Source of the DNA: Chloroflexota bacterium
GTDB taxonomy: Bacteria > Chloroflexota > Dormibacteria > Dormibacterales > Dormibacteraceae
Direction: 5' to 3'
DNA: 5,295 nucleotides
Assembly (NCBI GenBank): GCA_005880175.1
Contig: VBJR01000106.1
Location: forward strand, 8,160 to 13,454
Shown here: one piece after another, positions 1-5,256 of the stretch
Numbering within the stretch: position 1 is the first letter of the stretch
Layout of the letters: each line of letters begins with the position of its first letter
Program-made: the position numbers and the translations under genes
The notes under the pieces: model-generated
Told to the model about the DNA's origin: nothing
Database searches by the model: none
Seen by the model: only the letters and a program-made list of their open reading frames with translations

Positions 1-134
1 ACGATCCCCAGCGCGTCGAGGTCGCGGGTGCCCGGCCCAGGCGTCCCGAACCCGTGGCCGGCCAGCATGGCCAGCGACGTCACGAGAACCACCGCCGCGA
101 GGCCGGCATCGAGGAGCGCATTGCGCCGTGTCAC
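1..134 (-). CDS. Sensor histidine kinase, N-terminal fragment (gene continues beyond left edge)
   Basis: Only the first 44 codons are in the window, read leftward from GTG at 134-132. They translate to a short basic start (MTRRN), one hydrophobic membrane segment at about residues 6-25, then a Gly/Pro-rich loop and the motif RDLDALGI (37-44). A basic start, a membrane helix and an 'LDALG' turn form the usual beginning of the N-terminal membrane domain of actinobacterial NarL-type sensor kinases. Such kinases normally carry a HisKA_3 dimerisation domain and an ATPase domain downstream, with a response regulator gene next to them; all of that would lie outside the window, so the assignment rests on the N-terminus alone. 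The start at 134 is preferred over GTG at 140 because it gives the typical MTRR opening and lies 7 nt after a good -10 hexamer. The gene is divergent from the MMPL operon, so it may regulate it (inference). Confidence 0.7.
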   Translation of the reverse strand, partial: MTRRNALLDAGLAAVVLVTSLAMLAGHGFGTPGPGTRDLDALGI

Positions 135-141
135 GCCCACG

Positions 142-147
142 AGCGTA
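142..147 (-). promoter_or_regulatory. Possible -10 element for a leaderless histidine kinase transcript
   Basis: On the minus strand TACGCT (147 to 142) fits the actinobacterial -10 pattern TAnnnT and is followed after 7 nt by the GTG start at 134. That spacing would put the transcription start at or next to the first base of the start codon. There is no convincing Shine-Dalgarno sequence at the right distance, which agrees with a leaderless mRNA, common in actinomycetes. No good -35 match was found at 16-19 nt upstream. Confidence 0.4.
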
Positions 148-191
148 GCTGAGCCTCGAGCACGCCGAGTCCCCCCCAGGTGGTGCTCGGG

Positions 192-209
192 GTCCCTCCC
201 GGAAGGGAC
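192..209. repeat. Inverted repeat GTCCCT-N6-AGGGAC in the divergent spacer
   Basis: Perfect 6-bp arms (192-197 and 204-209) flank CCCGGA. The repeat lies between the divergent kinase start and the MMPL gene and is followed one base later by a second dyad (211-223). The placement suits an operator or a 5' leader hairpin for the MMPL operon. Short G/C arms can arise by chance in DNA of this composition, so function is unproven. Confidence 0.4.
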
Positions 210-210
210 A

Positions 211-223
211 GGAGGATCCCTCC
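211..223. repeat. Inverted repeat GGAGG-ATC-CCTCC next to the first dyad
   Basis: Perfect 5-bp arms (211-215 and 219-223) flank a 3-nt centre. It also shares the direct repeat TCCCTCC (193-199 and 217-223, offset 24 bp) with the preceding dyad, so the two may form a tandem binding site or mutually exclusive hairpins upstream of the MMPL gene. Confidence 0.35.
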
Positions 224-283
224 AGGGGGCGTTTCGGGCCAGCGGAGCCCCTTCTTATCGTCCCGGCTGAACTCGCCACCCCC

Positions 284-290
284 AGGAGGT
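284..290 (+). promoter_or_regulatory. Strong ribosome binding site of the MMPL gene
   Basis: AGGAGGT is a near-perfect Shine-Dalgarno sequence 8 nt upstream of ATG 299. It fixes the MMPL start and suggests efficient initiation for the first gene of the MMPL-oxidase pair. Confidence 0.85.
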
Positions 291-298
291 CAGCATCC

Positions 299-2497
299 AT
301 GTCCCACTCACCCCCTCTCCTCGCCGCCGACCGTGCCGGCCTGTTCGCGGCACTGGCCGGTTGGTCGTACCGCCGCCGCTGGTTGGCGCTGGCCATCTGG
401 GTCGGCGTGCTGATCGGCCTCGCGGTGGGATCGAGGCTGGCCGGCAGCGACTACCGCAACGACTTCTCGCTGCCGGGCACTGAGTCGCAGCGCGCGCTCG
501 ACGCCCTGAAGGAGCACTCCCCCGCCGAGTCCGGTGACACCGTGTCGGTCGTGCTGCAGGACCGCGGCGGCCTGCGGGCGCCGCCGACGAGGGAGCGCGT
601 CGAGCAGCTGCTCCGCGACGTCCGCGGGCTGCCGCATGTGTCGGTGGTCCGCGATCCCTACGCCGACACCTCCTCGATCTCGCCCGACGGCACCACGGGC
701 TACGCGACGGTCGTGCTGGACGGCCGGTCCGAGGACGTGCCGGCCCAGGACGTCCGCCGGATGATCGACACGGCGAGGGCGGACGGTGGCGACGGCCTGC
801 GCGTGGAACTGGGCGGAGCCGCCGTGCGCAGCGCGGAGGCGAAGGGAGGAGGCGCGGCCGAGGGGGTCGGCCTGCTCGCGGCGCTGGCGGTCCTGGTGCT
901 GCTGTTCGGGTCGCTGCTCGCCGCGAGCCTGCCGCTCGTCGTCGCGATCTTCGCGGTCGGCAGCTCGATCGGGCTGATCGCCCTCGCCTCGCACCTGACC
1001 ACGGTGGCGGACTTCACGCAGCCGACGATGATCCTGGTCGGGCTGGGGGTCGGCATCGACTATGCGCTGCTCGTCTTCTCCCGTTACCGGGCCGAGCTGA
1101 TCGGCGGGGCGGACCGCGAGCAGGCGGTGCGCCGCGCTCTGGACACCGCCGGCCGAACGGTGTTCTTCGCCGGCGGCACCGTGATCATCGCGCTGTTGGG
1201 GCTGGTGGTCCTGGGCCTCGGCTCGCTGCAGGGGACCGCGATCGCGGTCGCGGTGACCGTGCTGGTGACCATGCTCGCGTCGCTGATGCTGCTGCCGTCG
1301 CTGCTGGCGATCATGGGAGAGCGCATCGAGCGCGGCGTCCGTCGCCGCGCCGCACGCGCCCGCCGCCCCGAGGGCGGGCGCTGGCGAGCGTGGTCCGGTT
1401 GGGTCCAGCGCCGGCCGTGGCCCGCCGCGCTGCTGGCCGCCGCCGCGCTGCTGGCCCTGGCCTCGCCGGCGCTCGGCCTGCGCCTCGGCCTCGCCGACGC
1501 GGGCAACGACCTGCCCTCCAGCACCAGTCGCCAGGCGTACGACCTCCTGGCCGGAGGCTTTGGCCGGGGCTTCAACGGCCCGCTGGTGGTGGTCACCGAG
1601 GGCGACAGCGCCGCTGCCGCGACGGCGCAGCACGCGCTGGCCGGCACGCCGGGCGTGGCGGCAGTCACCCCGCCGCTGCCGTCGCGGGACGGCCGCGTGA
1701 CGACGCTGCTCGTCTTCCCGGACTCCAAGCCGCAGGATGCCCGGACCCATCGGCTGCTCGCTCATCTGCGCCAGGACGTGCTGCCGCCGCTGGAGCGGGA
1801 TACCGGCGCCACATTCCTGGTCGGCGGCCCGACAGCGGCCACCGTCGACTTCTCCAGCGCGGTCGCGGCCAGGCTGCCGCTCTTCGTCGCCGTCGTGGTG
1901 GGCCTCTCCGCCCTACTCCTGCTGGCCGTCTTCCGCTCGCTCCTGGTCCCCCTCAAGGCGGCGCTGCTCAACCTGCTCAGCGTCGCGGCGGCGCTCGGTG
2001 TCATCACGCTCGTCTTCCAGGACGGGGTGCTGGGTGGGCCGCTCGGCGTGGAGCCGGGCCCGGTCGAAGCCTTCGTGCCGGTGATGATCTTCGCGATCGC
2101 CTTCGGCCTGTCGATGGACTACGAGGTGTTCCTCCTCTCCCGCATGCGCGAGGAGTGGGAGCGCACCGGCGACGCGCCCATGGCGGTCCGCGAGGGGCTG
2201 GCCAATACCGGGCGGGTCGTGACTTCCGCCGCAGCGATCATGGTGGTCGTCTTCGGCGCCTTCCTGCTCGACCCGAGCCGGCTGCTCAAGCAGTTCGGAC
2301 TGGGCCTGGCAACGGCGGTCCTGCTCGACGCGCTCGTCATCCGCTGCCTGATCGTCACCGCGGTCATGCAGCTGTTCGGCACGCGGGCCTGGTGGCTGCC
2401 GGGGTGGGCCGCGCGACGGCTGCCCCGGCTGGGGCTCGACCGTCCCCACCCCGAGCTCGCGGCGGATCTCCGGGTCCGCCACCCGGGCCGGCGATGA
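299..2497 (+). CDS. MMPL family transporter (RND superfamily exporter)
   Basis: The 732-residue product is an inner-membrane exporter of the MmpL type within the RND superfamily, which moves lipids or other hydrophobic compounds using the proton gradient. It has the two-fold layout of the family: TM1 at about 29-48; an extracytoplasmic domain (about 50-185); TM2-6 (about 189-335); a basic cytoplasmic linker (341-372); TM7 (about 375-395); a second extracytoplasmic domain (about 396-520); and TM8-12 (about 524-690). Both Asp-Tyr pairs of the proton relay are present: GIDYALLVFSRYR (D254, Y255) in TM4 and SMDYEVFLLSRMREE (D607, Y608) in TM10. The protein is intact but lacks the long C-terminal cytoplasmic domain of mycobacterial MmpL3; short forms of about 700-750 residues are common in actinomycetes. 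The start is set by AGGAGGT at 284-290. The stop overlaps the oxidase start by four bases. The family is certain; the substrate cannot be told. Confidence 0.95.
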   Translation: MSHSPPLLAADRAGLFAALAGWSYRRRWLALAIWVGVLIGLAVGSRLAGSDYRNDFSLPGTESQRALDALKEHSPAESGDTVSVVLQDRGGLRAPPTRERVEQLLRDVRGLPHVSVVRDPYADTSSISPDGTTGYATVVLDGRSEDVPAQDVRRMIDTARADGGDGLRVELGGAAVRSAEAKGGGAAEGVGLLAALAVLVLLFGSLLAASLPLVVAIFAVGSSIGLIALASHLTTVADFTQPTMILVGLGVGIDYALLVFSRYRAELIGGADREQAVRRALDTAGRTVFFAGGTVIIALLGLVVLGLGSLQGTAIAVAVTVLVTMLASLMLLPSLLAIMGERIERGVRRRAARARRPEGGRWRAWSGWVQRRPWPAALLAAAALLALASPALGLRLGLADAGNDLPSSTSRQAYDLLAGGFGRGFNGPLVVVTEGDSAAAATAQHALAGTPGVAAVTPPLPSRDGRVTTLLVFPDSKPQDARTHRLLAHLRQDVLPPLERDTGATFLVGGPTAATVDFSSAVAARLPLFVAVVVGLSALLLLAVFRSLLVPLKAALLNLLSVAAALGVITLVFQDGVLGGPLGVEPGPVEAFVPVMIFAIAFGLSMDYEVFLLSRMREEWERTGDAPMAVREGLANTGRVVTSAAAIMVVVFGAFLLDPSRLLKQFGLGLATAVLLDALVIRCLIVTAVMQLFGTRAWWLPGWAARRLPRLGLDRPHPELAADLRVRHPGRR
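2494..2497 (+). other. ATGA start/stop overlap coupling the MMPL and oxidase genes
   Basis: The oxidase ATG (2494-2496) shares bases with the MMPL TGA stop (2495-2497). No strong Shine-Dalgarno sequence precedes it, so re-initiation by ribosomes finishing the MMPL gene is the likely mode of translation. Confidence 0.85.
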
Positions 2498-4050
2498 GAC
2501 CTGCCCGGCGGGACGTGCTGCGGATGGCGGTGGGCGCGGCCATCGGGCTGCCCATCCTGCCCGTCGCGCTCGCCTGCGGCGGCGAGGACCTCGTCGGCAG
2601 CAGCACCGGGGCGCTGCTGCGCAGCCAGGCCAGGCTGCCCGACCCGTTCACCGTCCCCCTGCCGGTGCCGCCCGTGCTGCGGCCCGTGCGAACCGACGCC
2701 ACCACCGACCACTACGAGATCACCCAGCGTCCTGGCCGCGTGCAGGTCCTGCCCGGCCTGGCCACGGAGGTCTGGGGATACGAGGGCATGTTCCCGGGCC
2801 CGACGATCGAGGCGCGGAGCGGCAGGCGGATGGTCGTGACCCACCGCAACCAACTGCCGGTCCCGGTCTCGGTGCACCTGCACGGAGGGAAGACGCCGCC
2901 CGAACACGACGGCTATCCGACCGACCTGGTGCTGCCCGCCGCCGGCTGGAACGCCGGGCACGCCGGCCACGCGGCGACGGGACGCCTGAGCCAGGGGGCC
3001 AGGGACTACGTGTACCCGCTCGAGCAGCGCGCCGCGACGCTGTGGTACCACGACCACCGGATGGACTTCACCGGCCCACAGGTCTACCGCGGCCTGGCCG
3101 GCTTCCTCCTCCTCCGCGACGAGGAGGAGAACGCGCTGCCGCTGCCCAGGGGCGAGCGGGAGATCCCCCTGTTGATCTGCGATCGCGCGTTCGCGGAGGA
3201 CGGATCGTTCCGGTACCCGGCGCTCGACCCGACGCTCCGCGACCGGCCGGGCGTGACCCGGGAGTTCATGCGGGGGGTCATCGGCGACGTGGTCCTGGTC
3301 AACGGCGCCCCGTGGCCGCTCCTGGAGGTGACCGGCACCCGGTACCGGCTCCGGTTCCTCAACGCCTCCAACGCGCGCCGCTACCGCCTCGCGCTCGACC
3401 CGGCGCCCGGACATGGACCGCCGTTCGTTCAGATCGGCAGCGACGGGGGCCTGCTCGCCAGGCCGGTCCCGCAGGACGCGATCGAGATCGCGCCCGCGGA
3501 GCGCTTCGACGTCGTCGTGGACTTCTCCGCCTACCCCGTCGGGACGCGCGTCACGCTGCTCAACCGGTTCGATGCGGGTGGCGCCGGCCGGGTGATGCGA
3601 TTCCACGTCGTCCGCGCGGCCCGGGACGGCAGCGCCGTGCCGTCCCGCCTCGCCGATGTGGAGACCCTCGCACGATCGGCGGCCACGGTGACCCGGACCT
3701 TCCACTTCTTCCAGCTCGACGACCACAGCGACTGGGTCGTCAACGGCAAGCGGTTCGACCCGGAGCGGGTGGACGCCCAGCCGCGCCTGGGCGCGACCGA
3801 GATCTGGCGTCTGCAGACGGACCTCCACCATCCCGTCCACGTGCACCTCGCGCGATTTCAGGTGCTCGGCCGGGGCGGCCGGGGACCGGGGCGGTACGAC
3901 GCCGGCTGGAAGGACACGATCGACCTCCTGCCGGGCGCCGAGGCGGAGATCATCGCCCGGTTCACCGGGTACCGGGGCCGGTACGTCTTCCACTGCCACA
4001 ACCTCGAGCACGAAGACATGGCGATGATGGGGAACTTCGAGGTCGTGTGA
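2494..4050 (+). CDS. CotA-like multicopper oxidase (laccase/bilirubin-oxidase type), predicted Tat lipoprotein
   Basis: The 518-residue, three-cupredoxin-domain oxidase couples one-electron oxidation of phenolic, pigment or metal substrates to reduction of O2 to water. All copper sites are visible: HLHG (H128, H130), WYHDH (H186, H188), HPVHVH (H446, H449, H451) and HCHNLEHEDMAMM, with H500, C501, H502 and H506 as ligands and M511 (C+10) as axial Met of the type 1 site. Segments such as QIGSDGGLL (313-321), APAERFDVVVDF (333-344) and GWKDTI (471-476) closely follow Bacillus CotA, and the length is normal for that group. The N-terminus has twin arginines (R5 R6, RRDVLR), a hydrophobic stretch and a lipobox ending LAC with C28, so export as a folded, copper-loaded, membrane-anchored lipoprotein is likely. 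The reading frame stays open upstream to 1390, but ATG 2494 is the correct start because the signal peptide begins there. The ATGA overlap with the MMPL gene implies coupled translation. The natural substrate is unknown. Confidence 0.93.
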   Translation: MRPARRDVLRMAVGAAIGLPILPVALACGGEDLVGSSTGALLRSQARLPDPFTVPLPVPPVLRPVRTDATTDHYEITQRPGRVQVLPGLATEVWGYEGMFPGPTIEARSGRRMVVTHRNQLPVPVSVHLHGGKTPPEHDGYPTDLVLPAAGWNAGHAGHAATGRLSQGARDYVYPLEQRAATLWYHDHRMDFTGPQVYRGLAGFLLLRDEEENALPLPRGEREIPLLICDRAFAEDGSFRYPALDPTLRDRPGVTREFMRGVIGDVVLVNGAPWPLLEVTGTRYRLRFLNASNARRYRLALDPAPGHGPPFVQIGSDGGLLARPVPQDAIEIAPAERFDVVVDFSAYPVGTRVTLLNRFDAGGAGRVMRFHVVRAARDGSAVPSRLADVETLARSAATVTRTFHFFQLDDHSDWVVNGKRFDPERVDAQPRLGATEIWRLQTDLHHPVHVHLARFQVLGRGGRGPGRYDAGWKDTIDLLPGAEAEIIARFTGYRGRYVFHCHNLEHEDMAMMGNFEVV

Positions 4051-4068
4051 GCCCCCGTCCCTGGTGTC

Positions 4069-4085
4069 ACGAATTGGTAATTCGT
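4069..4085. repeat. Perfect 17-bp palindrome ACGAATT-GGT-AATTCGT
   Basis: Seven-bp perfect arms flank GGT, 18 bp after the oxidase stop. It is markedly A/T-rich against the surrounding GC-rich DNA, so chance is a weaker explanation than for the G/C dyads. It could be a repressor operator for the downstream gene or part of a mobile-element terminus: the stretch from 4066 begins TGTC and contains ATTGGTAA, similar to TGTCCATTGGCAA at 4149-4161. With no T-run after it, it is not a typical terminator. Confidence 0.6.
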
Positions 4086-4116
4086 TTGCGGTTGACGGTG
4101 CCACTGAGGAGAGTTG

Positions 4117-4170
4117 CCACCACTACTTGTCAATGGACGCGACGTTCGTGTCCATTGGCAAACCCGGTGG
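4117..4170. repeat. Long imperfect hairpin in the oxidase-exchanger spacer
   Basis: TTGTCAATGGAC (4127-4138) pairs with GTCCATTGGCAA (4150-4161) over 12 positions with one G-U pair. The stem can extend inward by three pairs to an ACGTT loop. After a small internal loop, CCACC (4117-4121) pairs with GGTGG (4166-4170). No T-tract follows, so a classical intrinsic terminator is unlikely. It may be an mRNA leader structure, a 3' processing or stability element for the oxidase message, a protein-binding dyad, or the remnant of a mobile-element end. Confidence 0.6.
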
Positions 4171-4247
4171 GAGGCCGTCAGAGTCCAATGGGGCCCTGCC
4201 GCAGCGCCGCCTCCAGCCGCACGGTGTCCTCGCCGTGGACCGACCAT

Positions 4248-4254
4248 GAGGGAG
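4248..4254 (+). promoter_or_regulatory. Ribosome binding site supporting the TTG start of the exchanger gene
   Basis: GAGGGAG lies just upstream of TTG 4259 (4 nt from its end, 6 nt from the GAGGG core). An in-frame TGA at 4247-4249 excludes any start farther upstream in this frame, so TTG 4259 is the earliest start and the best placed. Confidence 0.6.
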
Positions 4255-4258
4255 CGCT

Positions 4259-5203
4259 TTGATCCTGGAGTTCGCGATCGCGGTGGGCGCTTTCCTGCTG
4301 GGCGTCGTCGTCGTGGTCTGGTCGACCGAACGGCTGCTCGCCGGCATGATCGGTCTTGCGTCATTGCTCCGCCTTGCACCGTTCGCGATCGCCGGCATCT
4401 TCTCCGGGCTGGAGGCCGAGAACGTGGCGGTCGGCCTGGTCGCCGCTCACGGTGGCGTGCCAGAGGTCGCGCTCGGCACGGTGTTCGGCGGCGGGATCTT
4501 CATCGTCTGCATCGCGCTCGGGCTGGGCGCGGTCCTCGCCCCGCTTCGTGTGGACCTTCCGCGGGGGGTGCTGGTCACCCTCGGGGTCGCGCCGGCTCTC
4601 GCGGGGCTTGCCCTGATCGGAGGCAGCACCCCGAGACTGGCCGGGGTCGTGCTGCTGGCCGCGTTCGCCCTCGGCATCGGATACGTGGTGCTCTCCTCGC
4701 GAACGCATCACTTTCTGGATGCCGACGATGTGTGGGAGCCCGTAGGCCGAGGACGCCCATGGTGGAGGCCGCTGCTCCTCACGCTCTTCGGCATCGCCGC
4801 CATCACCGTCGGCGCCGAGCTGGTCACCTTCGGCGCTGAGCGGATGATCGTGCGGCTGGCGGTCCCGGCCGCTGTCGTCGGCATGGTGGCGACGCCGGCC
4901 GCGATCGAGCTCGAGGAGGTCATCCGTCAGGCCGTGCCGGCACGTGAGGGACGTCCCGACGTGAGCGCCGGCAACCTCGTTGGCACCGTGCTCTACTTCG
5001 TCCTCTTCAACCTCGGCCTGATCGCTCTGGTCGCGCCGGTGCAGGTCTCGCCGCTGACGCGCACGCTGGACTGGCCATTCCTCGTCGCCAGCACGTGGGT
5101 GGCCACAGCGTTCCTGTGGCGCGGCGGCGTGAGCCGCGTCCAGGGAGCAGTGCTCGTCGCCCTGTACGCCATCTTCGTAGGGGCCCATCTCGTCCTGAGG
5201 TGA
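4259..5203 (+). CDS. CaCA-superfamily cation exchanger-like membrane protein with degenerate alpha repeats
   Basis: The 314-residue, highly hydrophobic protein has about ten membrane segments and a visible internal duplication, as in the sodium/calcium exchanger superfamily. Repeat 1 (about 5-95) contains AIAGIFSGLEAENVAVGLVAA then GVPEVALGTVFGGGIF; repeat 2 (about 174-262) contains VVGMVATPAAIELEEVIRQA then GRPDVSAGNLVGTVLYF. These match the two alpha repeats, G-T-S-x-P-E ... G-x-P-D-x-A-x-G-N-x-x-G-S-N-x-F. The key acidic residues appear to be kept (E54 and E217 by my alignment), but the neighbouring Thr/Ser ligands are replaced (G50/L51 and P213/A214) and the GSN asparagine is missing in both halves (GGG and GTV). 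A charged loop at about 148-170 separates the halves. The fold assignment is fairly safe; transport of Ca2+ or Na+ is not, and the ion may differ. Translation starts at TTG. Function in the oxidase neighbourhood is unknown. Confidence 0.75.
   Translation: MILEFAIAVGAFLLGVVVVVWSTERLLAGMIGLASLLRLAPFAIAGIFSGLEAENVAVGLVAAHGGVPEVALGTVFGGGIFIVCIALGLGAVLAPLRVDLPRGVLVTLGVAPALAGLALIGGSTPRLAGVVLLAAFALGIGYVVLSSRTHHFLDADDVWEPVGRGRPWWRPLLLTLFGIAAITVGAELVTFGAERMIVRLAVPAAVVGMVATPAAIELEEVIRQAVPAREGRPDVSAGNLVGTVLYFVLFNLGLIALVAPVQVSPLTRTLDWPFLVASTWVATAFLWRGGVSRVQGAVLVALYAIFVGAHLVLR
5198..5203 (+). promoter_or_regulatory. Ribosome binding site of the interrupted downstream gene
   Basis: AGGTGA overlaps the exchanger stop codon and lies 8 nt before ATG 5212. 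It supports a real gene start there, in the same transcription unit as the exchanger. Confidence 0.6.
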
Positions 5204-5211
5204 CCACCGCC

Positions 5212-5256
5212 ATGACCACTGCCAAAGCCCGTCGCAACGACATCGAGATCGCGTAG
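5212..5256 (+). pseudogene. N-terminal stub of a probable alpha/beta hydrolase, cut short at 5254-5256
   Basis: From ATG 5212 the frame reads MTTAKARRNDIEIA and then TAG. The stub resembles the opening of alpha/beta-hydrolase-fold enzymes, in which a short N-terminus leads to 'IEIAYE.FGDP' and then the oxyanion-hole region. The next expected codon would be TAC/TAT for Tyr, and the sequence gives TA and then GGGGCGGG, so the match appears to break within this codon. The gene has a good ribosome binding site and starts 8 nt after the exchanger stop. The simplest reading is a gene interrupted by an insertion or rearrangement near 5256. Alternatives are a chance 14-codon ORF or a real nonsense mutation with decay. 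The assignment rests on very few residues. Confidence 0.45.

Larger units (their letters stand above)
4051..4258. other. Symmetry-rich non-coding spacer between oxidase and exchanger genes
   Basis: No convincing gene is seen on either strand. The stretch is less GC-rich than its neighbours up to about 4165 and holds the 17-bp palindrome, the long hairpin and three CCAWTGG-like copies (TCAATGG 4130-4136, CCATTGG 4152-4158, CCAATGG 4185-4191) whose centres are 22 and 33 bp apart. TTGACG at 4092-4097 resembles a -35 hexamer but has no matching -10. The exchanger gene probably has its own promoter here, which I cannot place. A decayed insertion-sequence end is the main alternative. Confidence 0.5.

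Noticed and set aside
253..258. TCTTAT as a -10 element for the MMPL gene
   Set aside because: It matches the -10 consensus at four of six positions but has no convincing -35 at suitable spacing, so it is too weak to annotate.
28..270. Plus-strand short frame at the left edge
   Set aside because: It runs antisense to the kinase N-terminus and then through the regulatory spacer, and its product has no coherent features.
308..1765. Long minus-strand open frame of 485 codons opposite the MMPL gene
   Set aside because: Its product is low-complexity Arg/Gln/Ala/Glu-rich with no domain signals. It is antisense to a clearly real MMPL gene and is a by-product of GC-biased codon use.
1390..2493. Upstream extension of the oxidase frame, open to an ATG at 1390
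   Set aside because: The extension lies wholly in another frame of the MMPL gene and is Arg/Pro/Ala-rich. The Tat/lipoprotein signal begins at ATG 2494, as expected for the true start.
4092..4097. TTGACG as a -35 element for the exchanger gene
   Set aside because: No acceptable -10 hexamer lies 16-19 bp downstream.
2119..4104. Long minus-strand open frame of 661 codons opposite the oxidase gene
   Set aside because: It shows a shadow-type composition and no recognisable domain, and lies antisense to the oxidase, whose copper motifs are all intact.
4117..4170. Intrinsic terminator after the oxidase gene
   Set aside because: The hairpin is followed by G/C-rich sequence with no T-run.
3042..4262. 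Plus-strand frame of 406 codons inside and beyond the oxidase gene
   Set aside because: Low-complexity Arg/Pro-rich translation overlapping the oxidase in another frame.
4114..4839. Plus-strand frame of 241 codons overlapping the exchanger gene, including an ATG at 4246
   Set aside because: Its translation is Arg/Gly-rich with no membrane segments or domain, while the TTG-started frame gives a coherent duplicated membrane protein.
4361..5188. Minus-strand frame of 275 codons opposite the exchanger gene
   Set aside because: Its product is rich in Asp, Glu, Arg and His, the usual antisense image of a hydrophobic membrane protein.
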